This document shows positions 45,318 to 58,100 of a stretch of DNA of 64,000 bases, piece after piece (the stretch's first letter is position 1; every line of letters starts with the position of its first letter). Under the pieces are notes generated by a model. That model saw only the letters and a program-made list of their open reading frames with translations, was not told the DNA's origin and did not search any database. Both the position numbers and the translations under genes were made by a program. Source of the stretch: Thermothielavioides terrestris NRRL 8126 (Eukaryota > Ascomycota > Sordariomycetes > Sordariales > Chaetomiaceae). The stretch covers positions 1,302,001 to 1,366,000 of the forward strand of contig NC_016459.1 of assembly GCF_000226115.1 (NCBI RefSeq), read 5' to 3'.

Positions 45318-46460
45318 TGGGACTTTTTGAAGTCTGTGTGATGTTACTAGGTATGTTGTGAGGTGCTTGCTTTGGGGATGGGAGGGGTAATGAAGATACC
45401 TTAGCTTGTTCGTTCGTTACGACGCAGCCATGTATGTTATGTACCTTGACCGTATCCTCCCGGTTTGCCCTCCGGTGGGACGGCGTTTGGGCGGCGGTTT
45501 TGCTTTTTTCGCGCTTTTTTTCACGGACCGTTAACTACTCTTACTGTTATTGCTCTTCAAAACACTGACAGCTGTGGGTACGGGCCAGCAGTGACGGGAC
45601 TGGGGGACTTAGGGAGGGTTGAGTTCTCGCCTGTAGGGCTCCAAAAAGAAAAAAGGCAGCGGGCAGCGGATTCGGCAGAGGAGGAACTGCCCTCCTCCTT
45701 CCCCGGAGGCAATGCTTGCACAAAGCGGATGATGATGAGAGACGATGAGGTGCGAACACGACGGACAGAGAGACGAAGAATACCCCCAACGCTCGCTTGG
45801 CTAGGTAGCTAGAGATTCTGCTTACGCATGAGAATATGAGATTCTACTTGCGATAGTTTTCACATTGGTCTGCCTTGTATCTGTGGTAAAGTCCATGACC
45901 GCCACTATCAAGTCCAAGTCGGTCCTGTTTTCATTGTATTCTAGCGGCTGGATGTATTCATGTCACATGGCAACCGAAACCCGAGAGGGCATTTCGTGCG
46001 CCGTCCATTTCTCATCCAATGGGCCCTACTAGTACCCTGTATCCATGGACAGGTACTGTGTATTCCTTTGATGAGGCAAGGCAGGCCACACTCCCCAGAA
46101 CCGCAAACAAACAGATCAATTCTCCCACCCATGCCCAAACAACGGGTCTTCCTGAAGTGCAAGTCTCACCCAGCGCCGCTTTGCCAACCAACCAACCCAA
46201 CAGTTATGCTCAATGAATGTGCATGTGCCCCTGACCAGTATACCATGCAAAACAGCGTGCCTAAGCCCGACCAAACTCCCCCCCTCCCCTTCATCGAGAA
46301 GAACACCGAGGCCGTACACTGTACACACCACAAGACACCAGATAGACACCGACCAGACAAGGCCTGAACAGCGACCCCAAAAGCATGAAAAGCTTCTCGT
46401 ACCCGGTTGAAACCATGAGAATGAAGGAGAAAGGGAAAAAAAAAGGGGGGGGGACCGAAA
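45318..46460. other. Convergent 3' intergenic region
   Basis: About 1.1 kb between two stop codons, holding the 3' UTRs of the membrane protein (+) and the spindle-pole-body protein (-). No gene or repeat is supported. Confidence 0.5.
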
Positions 46461-49400
46461 TCAGCACCCCATCCCGACATGCGCGCCCCTGGAATCCGAC
46501 GCTGCCGCCCTTCTGCCCATCTCGGCGCGCCACTGATCGCGCATCCTGCGGATCCGCTGCTCCCGCTCCATGTCCTCGATGCACTCCGACAGCCGCTGGC
46601 GGACCCGGTCGTATTTCGCCCAGTCGCGCGCGCGGATCTGCATGCGAGCGATGAAGCGCACCGCGTTGAGCGCCAGGCGCAGTTTGGACGAGCGTTGTCG
46701 CGGCAGCAGCTTTTGGTGATCTTTGTCCCGGCTCTGCCGGACGATGGGGTCGCTTTCCGAGCGCCGGGCCGAGGCAGGTCGTTTTTGTTGTCGTTCTTGG
46801 CCGGGCTTGGATCCAGCGTGGATCTCGTCGCGGATGCGGTTGATGATGGCCAGGTCGGCTTTGTTGCTGTAAAGTGGTTAGTTGATGAGGGTAAGATAGC
46901 AAAAGGGGGTCGTAAAGGGCGGTCCTTACCATGCATCCCGGATCTGCACCTCCATCATCAAGTACTGCTTGGCATATGCTGCGTCCTTGCGCAGCCTGGA
47001 CTCGCGGTCCCAGCATGCTTTTAGCCATTCCATCTGCATCACCATGCCGCGAATCTCCTTCTCGTGCCTCTTCTCGGCCGCTTCGGCAGCTCGGATGATG
47101 GCATCTGTGTCGGCTCCGCCCTTTCCCGACTTCGACGCTCGGGCAAGAACACCCTGCTCGCTCGTTGCGACAGCAGCGGCTGCTGCCGAGGCCGCCTCCG
47201 CAAGGGCCTTGTCCTTTTCTATTTGTAGCTTCTTGAAGTCCTTCTGCAGCTTCTCTGCACTAGCCCGGTAGGCGGCCCTCTCGCTGCGTGCTCGCTCAAG
47301 CTTCTTGCGCAAGGACGATTCGATACCCATAAGCTCCTCGAGCGCCTCCCGATGCTCGCGCAACTCCCGGTCGAGCTTGTCGGCCGTGACTTGAGACTCG
47401 CGCAGCATCTGGTGCAGGTCGCGGCGTTCCTCAAGCGTCATCTCGCTGACGCTGCTGTTGGCGCTATGGTTGTTTCGCTGGTCGCGCAGGGCGGCGGCGA
47501 GTTCATCCCGCTCCCGCTTGTATTTTTCGAGCTTCTTCTTATACTTGTTCAAGGCCTCCTCGTGCGCGGCAGCGGCCTCCTCAGCAGCAGTGCGAGCGTC
47601 TTCGAGCGCCTGCTCAAGCGTAACCTTCTCGTCTTCGAGCTCATCTAACCGTTTCTGGAGCTCTCGTGCGGAAGCGGAAGCTTTACGCTCGGCATCGCGC
47701 AACGACCTCTTCAGATCGTGCACCGACTGGTTGGCCGTTGAGAGCCGGTGGCGGAGCTCCGCGATCTCGGCTTTCTGTGCGGATCCTCCGTGGGATGACG
47801 GGGATGTGACAAAACGGTCGAGAGCAGCTTCGTGGGCTTGGCGCTCCAGATCGGCGATCTGCCGCTTGAGCAACTTGATGGTCTCCTTCTGAGAGGCGTC
47901 ATGCTTGAGCTGCTCAATCTCTTTTTTCCTGGCAGCAGAGAGCTCACGCTGGAGCGAAGAGAGCTCGCTATTCCCGTCGCCTCCCTGAGCGGAAGCTCGC
48001 AAGGCGGCTAGCTGCGCCTCGTAGTCCTCAACGCGACGTTCGAGCTCGCGAATGGTCTTGAGATCGGCATCATGCGCCCGATCGAGTTCGAGGCGGGCCT
48101 TCTCGGATTCCTCATCGAAAGCGGCCTGCAAGATCTCGACCTCGTCTTCAAGGGCCTCGGCCTTCTCTCTTTGCGATGCGCAGTCGAGCTGGGACTGGCG
48201 AAGCTCATCCTTCACGGCCGAGAGCTCATGGCGAAGTTCCTCCAGCATGGCTTGTCTGGAGTTCAGGTCCTGCTGTAGCTGGTCGATCTGGGAGCTCAGG
48301 ATAGCCACCTCCTTCTGGTGGCGTTCTGTCTCGCTCTGGAGGGCCTCCTGGAGCTTCGTTTCCTTACTCGATAGAGCGCCCTCGGCGTCCCGCAACTTGT
48401 CGATGGTCCGCTGAAGCCCGGCAGCTCGCTCCTCAGCACGGTCGCGTTCCGCCTCCAGGTTGTGACGCTGAGCCTCCCACTTCTCGCTGTCGTTGTCGTA
48501 GAGGTTATCCTTCTCGCGACACTCGGCCTGAAGGTCGGAGATCTCGTTGTTTAGCCGCTCTATCTCGCTCTGGAACTGGGCCCGAATCTCGCGCTCGATG
48601 CTCACGGCGTGCTGGCGTTCCTGCTCGAGGCTCTCCTCCAGCTCCGCAACAGATTTCCGCAGGTTCGAGATTTCCCTCTGCAGAGAGCTTGACTCGCTGG
48701 TCAGCGCGTCGTGGCGTGTTTGGAGGAGCGCCTTCTCGTCGGTCCGCAAGTTTAGGTCGGCGTGCGCCTGCTCCAACTTGGCTTCCAGCGCCAGCCGGAT
48801 GTGCTCGGCCGAGTCCCGTTCTTGCCTGGCCTCCTTGAGCTGGCGCCTAACATCCTCCATCTCCTTCCGCCAAGCGCCCTGTTCCTCATCCATCTTGGCT
48901 TCGAGGCTCAAGCGAAGGCGTTCCGAAGAGTCGCGCTCCTCTCGGGCTTCTTTTAGCTTCTCTCTCATGCCGTCGATCTCTTTCTGCTGAGCTGAGCGCT
49001 CTTGCTCCAGGGAGGCACATTCTTGACGGGCCTTTTCGGCTTCGGCTTGGAGACGGGCAACTTTTTCCTCAAGCTGGCGGGAGAGCCCCTTGGTGACGAC
49101 TGATTTGTTCGCCATCTCCTCCTGCAGCTCCTCCAGGTCCGCTTCAGCTCGGTCTTTCTGCGAAACGGCGTCTTCCAGCTTGTCTCTCATGTCGTCGACC
49201 TGCTGTTCCAGCCGCCGTATATTGGCCTCCAGCTCCTCGATGGTGTCCCGGGCTTCCTGCAGACGCTCGCCATCCTGCGCCTTCTCCTCTAACTCTACCA
49301 CGCGGCGTTGTGTCTTCTTGAGCTGCTCTTCGGCATCCTCGACTTTCTCTCTCAGCTCCTCGATCTCGTCCTCGTGTTGAGTGATGAGATCGTCCTTCCT

Positions 49401-50363
49401 CCGCAGGTCGGCTTCCAGGTCGCCGATCTCATCCTGGAGTCTCTCCACCTTGTCATGTTCACTCTCGTGTTCCTCCAGGCGGCGTTGAAGAGTGTCCATC
49501 TCGGCGTCCTTGTCCTCGAGCTCTTGCCGCAGCCGCTCCATCTCGGCTCGCTGGTTCTCGTCGGCGAATTTGCGCTTGGCCTTTTCTTGGAGCTCGAGAA
49601 TCTGCTGTTGGTAGTTCTCGAGATCCTTTTCGGCAGCGGTGAGGTGCTTCTTGTACCTCTGAAGCTCTCGCTGCATGGTCACCTTGTCCACCTTCAACTC
49701 GGTGTTCTCCTTAAGGGCGGCCTCGCTGAATCCAGGGCCGGCTTTCCGCAGCGCTTCCTCCAAGAAGTGGATCTTGAGCTTCAGGCCGAAATTCTCCTTC
49801 TCGATCTTGTCGATAACGTTTTCTTGTTCGCGGAGCGAGAGCTGGTTCCCATCCTCGAGTGGGCCTTTGCCGTGCTCGCGCCTCCTCATCACCAGAGGGG
49901 TGGAAGCGACACTACTGCTGTCCACCTCGGGGAGGGGCGTGTTGTCCATGAAGGACGACGTGTTGCGCGAGGCGCCGTACATGCTGGTCTCGCCAGCCGG
50001 CATGGGCGTCATGTCTTCGTCGATCTTGGCGAGGAAACCGGGGGTGGCTCGTCCATTCTCCTTGTCGACGCCGTATCGTCTTGCGCTGTTCCTAGTTGCA
50101 GACTTGAGCAGAGGTGTAAATTCGGGGCCGCCCAAGCCGGCCGGGAGATTTCGCCGGTCGTTGAAGGGAGCGCGGCTCCCGCGCGGGGTCTTGAGGGTCG
50201 GCCGGCCGCCGTTGCGAAGCTGGTGCAGGAGGTTCGCGTCTTTGGAGGGTGACTGAAAGGATAACTCTTGGGAGATGTCAAAATCGGGCTGACGACTAAG
50301 ATATGTCGCTTCCCCCGCGTTGGTTCGCGGCGTGTCGAGCCCGGCGACGCCTGGTTGCACCAT
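46461..50363 (-). CDS. Spindle-pole-body coiled-coil protein of the Pcp1/ApsB type (gamma-tubulin complex tether)
   Basis: Large scaffold that anchors gamma-tubulin complexes at spindle pole bodies or septal organising centres. Exons 46930-50363 and 46461-46866 give 1279 aa. A disordered N-terminus (about 1-165) carries Ser/Thr-Pro sites. The CNN1/centrosomin motif 1 then follows (SLREQENVIDKIEKENFGLKLKIHFLEEALRKAGPGFSEAALKENTELKVDK, in segments), the known gamma-tubulin-complex binding element. Nearly 900 residues of continuous heptad coiled coil come next. The second exon ends with a basic region (LRLALNAVRFIARMQIRARDWAKYDRVRQRL) resembling a PACT-type spindle-pole targeting domain, which favours Pcp1/pericentrin over ApsB/Mto1. 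It is divergent from a probable augmin subunit gene, 735 bp away. Confidence 0.88.
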
Positions 50364-51098
50364 GGCGGTTCGGGCGTCGCGGCGTGGCAGGGGATAATCG
50401 TAGTGCTAGAACGTGTGCTCAGGGCCGAGGGTGTATCAGAGTATATCTCGTCGGATATGGCTGTGCAAATCGAGCAATAAGCCGTGAATTTGTGGGCGCG
50501 AACGGCAGGCAGGACGCGTGCAGCAGGCGTGGGTGGTGAGGATTGATTGGAGAAGTCGCGTCCGAGAGACTCAGCGTGTCCGAGTAACTCAAGCCCTTGC
50601 TTGCAGTGGGTTGTTTACTTTAAAATAATTGGCCAATCAGCACCTGCGCATTGCGGCCTTAGGTGGGGTTTCCGAGCCTTACGGAGGTACGGAATACAGC
50701 GCCCCACATCACCACAAACGAACAACGAAGAGGGTACGTACCTTCGAGGCGCCCAAAGCATTGGGCTGATCCAGATGCGGACTGCGGCGAGTTCTTCAAC
50801 TTACACGACAACCGTCACCGTCACATGCAGTGCACGGAGTACCATTTTCAGATTCTACAACCGTCGCCGCACGCTATTCGCACAGCAAACCGCGTCCATG
50901 TGGGATGTGGATGTGCATGTGGATGTAGTCTTCGGACCAAAGGACAGCGCACCCCGGATCTTCCTTCCTCGTCTCATCCACACATGCCCCGAAGACTGCG
51001 GGCGGGATGTAGGCTGAGGGAATGCACTGGTGGACTGCGGCATAACAACACAAAACGCTAGTCGTATTCTATCCCACAAGTGTGTGCACTGAGGCGAA
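50364..51098. promoter_or_regulatory. Divergent promoter shared by the spindle-pole-body and augmin genes
   Basis: 735 nt between two start codons of genes for microtubule nucleation factors. A CCAAT-containing stretch (ATTGGCCAATCAG, about 50630-50640) is the only recognisable promoter-like motif; it is self-complementary and could serve both directions. No gene lies within. Confidence 0.5.
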
Positions 51099-52244
51099 AT
51101 GGCCCATCTGCCGCCCAACACGGCCATTTTCTCGCCGTCGGTAGCGCGTGCCGCCGCCTCGGCCGCGAAAGACTGGTCTTACATTGACCGTTGGCTGCAG
51201 CGCAAGTTTCCCGGCCGCGGCCCTCCGCCGTTCGAGCGCAATGCCGACACATTGCGCGCCCTGCTGGCGCTCGCCGCGGCCAACCAGGCAGCCGACGAGG
51301 AGAGGGCACTCATAGCACGGCTCGAGGCCGAAACATTAGACCAGCTGAGGGCCTACGAGAAGTCGCGACATCAGAACCAAACAGGGGGCTCCGCGGACGC
51401 CGGCAGCGACACCAACGACCACGTCCTCCACGACGCGCGCGAGGCAATCCTCACCGCTCTCGAATCGTCCCTGACGCGCGAAGGCCAAACCGCCCTCAAC
51501 GCGATGGCCACCCTCGCGCTGCAGACCGGCGTCCCGCAGCCGACCCCCACCGCCCTCGGCGCCGAGCTCATCAACCTCTCCGCCCAATCCGCCACGCTCG
51601 AGCAAACCATCTCCCGCATCGACACCCTGACAGCCTACCTCTCGCGCGAGGCCGCCGCCACGGCGGAGCTCTCGGCCGAGCTTGGGTCCCCCTCACCACA
51701 TCATCATCACCACGACGTCGACAACGACCCGACCGAAGACGGCGACGACAACGGCCCCGCAGCGCCCCAGACCGGCTACCACCCGCCGGCCAACCTCGCG
51801 ATCCAGAACCTGGAAACGCAGCGGCGCATCAAAGCCCTGTCGGCGCGCCTGCCCGAGCTGCGCGATAAGGCCGCCTCTCTAGCCAAGTCAGTCGGCAGCG
51901 GCAGCGGCAGCGGCGGCGGGGTGCCATCATCATCATCATCATCATCATCACCACCATTACCACCACCATCATCATCGCCGTCGTCGTCATGGTCGTTGCC
52001 ATTTCCGAGCATCGAGCAAGTACGGCAGGAGGAAGAGGCGTACCTGGCGCTGCTGGCGCAGAAGAAGGCGCTGGACGCGCAGGTCCGGGCGTTCGCGGGC
52101 CTGCCGCCGGACACGGAGCGGGCGCGGCAGGAGTTGGAGGGCCTGCGGGCGGAGCTGCGGCGGATGACGCTGCGGCGGGACGAGGTGTTTGAGGGGTTGG
52201 TGGAGAGGGAGACGCCGAGGAAGGGACCGCCTGCGCGGAGATGA
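51099..52244 (+). CDS. Probable HAUS augmin-like complex subunit 1
   Basis: Augmin binds spindle microtubules and recruits gamma-tubulin complexes to make branches. A single exon encodes 381 aa. The N-terminal region AAKDWSYIDRWLQRKFPGRGPPPFERNADTLRALLALAAANQAADEE (in segments) resembles the calponin-homology-like start of HAUS1. It is followed by mainly helical, coiled-coil sequence (LINLSAQSATLEQTISRIDTLTAYLSRE; NLAIQNLETQRRIKALSARLPELRDKAASLAKS). Two low-complexity inserts interrupt the coil: a His run (residues about 205-209) with an acidic patch, and a Ser/Pro run from a (CAT)n tract at about 51927-51990. The end (EEEAYLALLAQKKALDAQVRAFAGLPPDTERARQELEGLRAEL) is again coiled coil. The call rests on overall pattern and is moderately sure. 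Confidence 0.72.
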   Translation: MAHLPPNTAIFSPSVARAAASAAKDWSYIDRWLQRKFPGRGPPPFERNADTLRALLALAAANQAADEERALIARLEAETLDQLRAYEKSRHQNQTGGSADAGSDTNDHVLHDAREAILTALESSLTREGQTALNAMATLALQTGVPQPTPTALGAELINLSAQSATLEQTISRIDTLTAYLSREAAATAELSAELGSPSPHHHHHDVDNDPTEDGDDNGPAAPQTGYHPPANLAIQNLETQRRIKALSARLPELRDKAASLAKSVGSGSGSGGGVPSSSSSSSSPPLPPPSSSPSSSWSLPFPSIEQVRQEEEAYLALLAQKKALDAQVRAFAGLPPDTERARQELEGLRAELRRMTLRRDEVFEGLVERETPRKGPPARR

Positions 52245-52714
52245 GAAGGGGGATGAGAGAGCGTGAGTCGGTTGGGTAGGTAGAGGCTGGGCGGTTAGTT
52301 ACAGTTGTGTTGTTGGTGGAGTGGTTGTGCGTGTTTGTTACTTGGGATTTGGTGCTAACTGTCCATCATCACACATGATTCCATCACACATAATACAGGC
52401 TTGATCCTATGCAGAGTCCCTTTCAAACCATCACGGCCCATGCAACCCCGACTTCATGCCTCTTCCCCTGCTAATCATGCTGTCCGCCCGCTCCGTCTCG
52501 CTTCCCGAGGGGGTATTCTCGTTGCTGAACATTACGCCGCCGATGCGCAGCCGATGCTGATCGTGGTCCTCTAGAGTCAGAAAGAAAAGACGCTGTCAGA
52601 GAAGCAGGAAATGGAGACAGAAATACGACAACAGCAGCCAAAGTTGAAGCCAGACGGGCATTAAAGGACATCAACGCGTGCATCGAGGAAGATCAGGGTG
52701 ACAACAGGGTATTA
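52245..52714. other. Convergent 3' intergenic region
   Basis: 470 nt between the stop codons of the HAUS1-like gene (+) and Vac14 (-). A 70-residue minus frame at 52471-52683 has no family resemblance. Confidence 0.5.
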
Positions 52715-55700
52715 CTAGGCGCGCTTGCCTCGCCCAGACACAGCCCCTCCAAGCCGTCCAAACTGTCTGCCCAGCGCCGTCCTCGCCTTCGACGCCGGCT
52801 CAGGTCTCGCAGGTGGCGCTTCCTTGACAAGGGGCACTGGCCCCCGCACCGCCCTCCCAGGCACCCCGCCTTCCGGTCCCGATGCCTTTGCCTCTGTAAC
52901 TGTGTCACCGATACGCAACTCTGCTCCGGCAGGGTCATCCAAGTCGCCGCCGCTGCCGCCGCCACCGCTACCCACGCGGTTCAAGCGCCGGGCGCGTTCT
53001 TGGACTGTGCGAAATTTCTCGAGCAGTTCGCCCCAGCGTATGATGCCTTCTTCTCGTCCTTTGAGGCGGTTGGGGCGGTCGAACGAGGGCACGTTAGGGG
53101 TTGTTGCGTTGCTATGACGCCGAAATCAGTGGTGTTTCCAAGGGGTATTCGGTGGGCAATGAGCGGGGATGGGAGAGAGCACATACGGTCTTGGTGCGAT
53201 ATGCAGGTATCCAATTGAGCTGACGCTGTTGAGGCGGTTTTTGAGGGCCGCGAAGGCCGATGACTGTGGAAGGAGCATCAAGAGACCGTACAGGCACTTG
53301 TATAAGTGGGGGTATCGCTCCGGTTCAAGGAGCTGTAGCCTCAAGTCTGTTATATTGATTTGTTAGTTCGATATCCGGAAAAGCATGCCGAAAACAAGGA
53401 GCCATACAAGTGAAAACGGGCGACTCGAGGAGCTGCACAAGTTTGTCGATCTGAATTAGCATATTGACCGTCATTTCTAACTCGGCGCTGGACGTGTGTG
53501 TCAGCAAGGTCCTCAGGTTCATTAAACGTATGGTGGCCACACGAACAATATCTGCAACAAATTGTACGCCTGCTCATAGGCCTGCGCCAGAAGGCAGAGA
53601 GAGAAGGTGGCCACGGCGTTATAGCACCACGAGCGGAACAGCGTAACAAAGAATGTTTGCCCATCCTGCAACAGCAGTCAGCTCACGACGCACGTTGTCC
53701 AAGCCCACACAAGCAACAAGCGGAAGACCAACCTTGGTCTCCAGGTTACGGAGCCGTTTCCGCAATTCAGAAAGCTCGGGCGCCGTGATCAGATTGTTGT
53801 TGAGGTTCTGGACCATGATGCTGGCGAACTCCACGTCCTCCTCCTTCTCGATGCAATCGGCCAGGGTCCGGTAGATGCGCTCGGCGCTGAGGCTTATGCA
53901 GAGCTGGCGGATGATCAAGTTTCCGCGTGTCTCCAGGAGCTTCCTGTCTGTTGAAAAGAGCTGTAGTAGATTGACCATGAAATTTGTGAAGTAGTCGTCT
54001 TCGCTGTTTCTCGAGATTTGGGAGAGGAGCTGCAAGTCTTTGGTGACCACTGCCTCGGAAGGGTCCGAGAGAGTCTTGAGCAACGCCGGGAAAGTCCCGT
54101 CGTTGAAGGCAAGCACTTTTCTCGGCGCCTTGCGATGTAGCATGATCAGCCAAGTCAAAGCAGCCACCCGGGTGGCCTCGTGGTCGTTCAGGAATAGGAG
54201 AGTCAGAGAGTTCACCGCGGCGGCGTAGTCGAGATCCGGCTGAGGTTGAGGAGCAGAAACCGCCGGGGTTGGAGTTCCTGGAATGGTCTTCCTCCCTTGA
54301 GCCGGTGTGGGGCTCCGCACCTCGAGATCTCTCGTCGAGCCGGACAGGGAAGCACGAGCGCCGGTAGTCCCGTCTTGTCGGTCACCTGCTGAGGGCGCCG
54401 GGGCGGGTATCCGCGATGGGGGTGGCATGGCCAGTTCTGCCTCGTCGGACAAAGAGACGACATAGTCCATCAGGGAGGTGTTGACTCTGCCAGCAGCCTG
54501 GCGTATCGATTCCACGCCACTAGCCATGGCGGGCAGGAGATGGGCCAGTATCTTCGGGGTGAATGGGAGAACTTCCTCCGGGCATATGTCGAGAAACTCG
54601 ACGATCCAGCGAAGCGACTCCAACAGCCCATCCTCGTCTGCAACACCATCAGTTGCTTATCCTGAGTATTGGGGGCACGGCAGACCTACCAAACTGTGAG
54701 TCGAGGGTTGCGGTCAAAATTTCTAGGATCGCCTTATAGTTGATCTGAACATCCTGCCCGGGAATCCAGTCATCCTCGCTTTCCAGGTCGTCTTCCTCGG
54801 CGGCCGTTTCGGATTCAACCTCTTCACCCTCCTCTAGCTGAGGCCGCACGCTGCCGACGCTCCCAACCGAGTCGATCCGCTTGCGCCTGCCTTCCCTGGA
54901 TTTCTTGCTTTCGGCAATGCCCTTCTTGATGCGGGCAATCCGCTTGATCTCGTTGAGAAACTTGTCCAGGCAACCTTGAGTGGCGACATGGACGTCTCGG
55001 TTCGAGTCGCCCAGAAAACGCAAGAGGCCGCCAAGGAATTCGGGTAGGTAAGTGACAAGCTCCAGATCCGGGATGGAATCGAGCAGGATGATCCAACCGA
55101 CGAGGAAGGTCCGCGTGAAGGGATTGAGCGCGTAGATACGGTCCCTGAGCAGCGGGATGAACCGTTTCAAGGAGAAGGCTGTAGGAAGTTCGACCGAGTC
55201 ATCTGGAGCATCCTTGTCGTCCCCCTGGTAGGGGGGTGGGTGCTCCAACACCGACACATACGTGGCGGCGGATTCGGAGACGATATCTTTGATCAGGCGA
55301 TCGAGCAGCTCGGCTCCATTCTTGACAGACAGTTCCGAGTCGGCACCCAGCTGGAAGCCGGAGGAAGCATGTGAGATTCAGCAATGACGGGTGGGACAGG
55401 CAGGGTCGCTCACCTTGCAAAGGGCATCGAATATATGGTTGAAGTAGATCAGGATCTCGCCCTTTGCGACCTTTGCGATATTATACATGGCCTCGCAGGC
55501 GTAGTAGCGGACCCGGGCATCTTGGTCAGTGAAGCAGGCGAGGACTGGCGGCACAATGACTTCGAGGTATCTTGCGAGCTCCTGATCAAGGCCGGCCAGG
55601 CCAAAACACAGGCCGAGTGAGCAGGAAGCGACAAAAAGGAGGCCAACATGCCACAAGACAAAAAGAACACAGCCGGGATGAAAGGGAGGAAGCCGGCTGG

Positions 55701-56048
55701 AGGATCACACGTACTGGTCCCAAAGCAATGGCGGCTGCAGCAAGGCCAATGAGCCCGCCATTGCGGGCGTGTGGCTGATGAACAGCATAGGCAAATTCAT
55801 TGCAGAGCTGGTCGAGCACGGCCTCAACCTTGGCGTAATCTTTCAGGGTAACAAGCTCGCGTATGACCCGCTCGAGCCTATCCCGGTGAAGAAGTTGGAG
55901 TTAGTATCATTCCACTGCTCGTCCGGGTATGCGACCCGAGCAGCCTAAACAGATCACAGAGTAGATGGAAGCCGACGCACTCGAGCGCCCCAACCTTACG
56001 CTTATCGTAAAGTTTATCGTTCAGAGCACGCTGGATAGCGGGATCCAT
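52715..56048 (-). CDS. VAC14: Vac14, scaffold of the PI(3,5)P2 kinase complex
   Basis: HEAT-repeat scaffold on the vacuole/endosome membrane that joins the Fab1 kinase and Fig4 phosphatase. The start [23 protein letters not shown] splices to [25 protein letters not shown], matching the Vac14 N-terminus. Then come [67 protein letters not shown] (Vac14 HEAT core, in segments), [31 protein letters not shown], and the Fab1-binding part [24 protein letters not shown]. The C-terminal part has [29 protein letters not shown], characteristic of the family, and a Gly/Pro-rich tail to KRA-stop. At least eight exons are inferred. A Glu/Lys-rich insert ([23 protein letters not shown]) lies within the HEAT array, as in other filamentous fungi. 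All expected parts are present. Confidence 0.93.
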
Positions 56049-58100
56049 GACACTGATTCCCCAAAGAGAGTCTCAGACTCTGAAGGGCATGCTTCCTGGT
56101 TGCAGGCCGCGGTGGGGGGCTGTTGGGCTTGGATGTGAACAGCGCTACCCCAGCTGGGCAGTGACGTCGGACAAGAAGGGCCGGCTTTAACGTGGACCAG
56201 GTGGCTCGTTGTTTGACCAAAAGATCGACAGTGGCACGGATTTGATGCTTAATGCAGCAATAACCTCCGAGATGATGGATGATCACAGCTTTGCCTGGAC
56301 GCGGAGGCCAGAGCGATGCATCACAGGTCGATGGGTTGTAAGGCGACGAAGGTGATTTCATGATGGGTCTCGGCGTATGTGGGTCACATCGTTTGTGGGT
56401 CACATCGTGTAGCAAGCCTGGCTCCACTTGGGTGGGAGTGCTTGAGGTTAAGGGCCTTGCCTTCTAGGAAAGTGGGGCAGTTTTCGGTGGAGTCTGGATC
56501 AGGCTGGGCTCAACCCGGCCAAGGACCGAAACGGATGCCAGAGCCAACATCCACTCACTCACTTCCACCACAGCTGTTGCCTGGTCGATCTGCCATTACA
56601 CACTAAACATGAAAGACTCGCCGCAAAGATCCAGGTTCAGGTTCCACAACGGCGATACTTAATGCACATAAGCAGTTCAAGGTTCGGGACGCTGATCTCC
56701 TTGTGGCTCCTCATCATCTTCATCGTTCTGGTCCACCGTCTGGCTACACTGCATTACGCCCGGATTGCAAGGCTGCGCTTCGAGCCGGAGAGCAGGACTG
56801 CGTGACCCTGATCGAGTCCTGCGAGGCGTGTGGCGATCCCGTGATCAGCAGCGCCTCTGCCCACTGTCCCGTCCAAGGCCAGATCGGATGCTGCTGCAGC
56901 CGGTGGCGTGCGCTGAGCTGCATCCGACGCTTCGATGTGATTTCTCTCCCAACGTCAACTACCTGGGTACACAGTACTGATAAGCAGCACGTGCTGTGTG
57001 TGCCCACTGGAAGAGCCATATACACGGGCATGCTCCTGGCAGGGCACCAATTGCATGCCTCCTACAAGCCGTAGTCAACTGGGCCATAATCCTTGTCCTG
57101 CTGAACGTGCCAGAACCAGCAGCTGGGTTGAGCTCTGTGTCAATCAGCGCTATGGCCGGGAACACCAGGCATACGCAACGATCTCGTTGTGTAAGAGGGA
57201 CTGCGATCTTGTGTGAGAGGGAATTACAACGCAATGCAGGGCATGGACGGTGCTATCTTCACCACCTCACTTCACATTGGCTCCGACCCCCAACCCACTC
57301 CAGGACTCACTGTGCTGCCCTTGGCCAGAGCTCCAGGTCTTATGACCAAACCGTAGCACACCGAGTGGCACCTCCGTAGTGGAAGTCCACTTTCTTGCGC
57401 TGGGTCGTGGGGGAACGCGGGTTGGTGCGCGGTGGCTCTGAGTGAACTTGTCAGGGGCTAGCTCACTACCTACTCCAAGCCACCAGCCGTGGCGCTGATC
57501 ACGACGCTTCATTCACGAATTAAAAAATGGCAATGTCTTGCAAAGACCGGTCAAAGGTGTTCATGTCACTGCTAATCCCTCTGATACAACAGCAAAACTG
57601 TTTGCAAACACCGTGAAACACACCCCAAAAATGAAAAGAAAAGCCAAAGCAACAGATAAGACTCCGAGCCCCGGGGGTACCATGTATCCAGCAGTGTCCT
57701 GCCGTTCCCTCCCGTCCGTCTTTGCCTGCTTGCCCCTGCCTTCCGGAACCCAACTCCCAAACGACCCAAACAAAAATAAAAATAAAAACAAAAAAGAAAG
57801 CAGAAAAGAAAGAAAGGAAAAAGACAGCCACAGATGACCAAGCCGTTAGGCAACCGAGTCTCTCCCGTCCAACCAGTCCCAGCTTCTCAACCATCCCCTT
57901 CGGGCCCCTCCCACGTATCATCAGTGACTTGGGTTGTTAACTCAATCTTCTCGGGAACCCCTTCCCTACCATCCCGTTGCTCACGCTTCCACCTCCCTTC
58001 CCCCTCCCTTCCCCCCAACGGCCACCCTGACCACGTCTGGGTGTGTGCGGTGCGGTACCGGACATGTTGATACACACACACACTCACACACACCATTCAT
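56049..58100. other. Long intergenic region between VAC14 and the small-protein gene
   Basis: About 2.05 kb containing the VAC14 promoter and the 3' UTR of the 86-residue protein gene. An A-rich tract lies at 57765-57830 and a (CA)n tract at 58072-58095. No other gene could be supported; the frame 56703-57074 (+) is Cys-rich but matches nothing I know and lacks a plausible context. Confidence 0.45.

Noticed and set aside
49308..50252. 314-residue open frame opposite the spindle-pole-body gene
   Set aside because: Antisense of coiled-coil codons gives Leu/Phe/Val-rich sequence resembling a membrane protein; no real domains.
52471..52683. 70-residue hydrophobic-start frame on the minus strand after VAC14
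   Set aside because: Lies in the convergent 3' UTR region, has no downstream continuation and no family resemblance.
56703..57074. 123-residue Cys-containing frame on the + strand
   Set aside because: Cys spacing fits no known family, there is no signal peptide, and the frame overlaps equally long frames in other phases.
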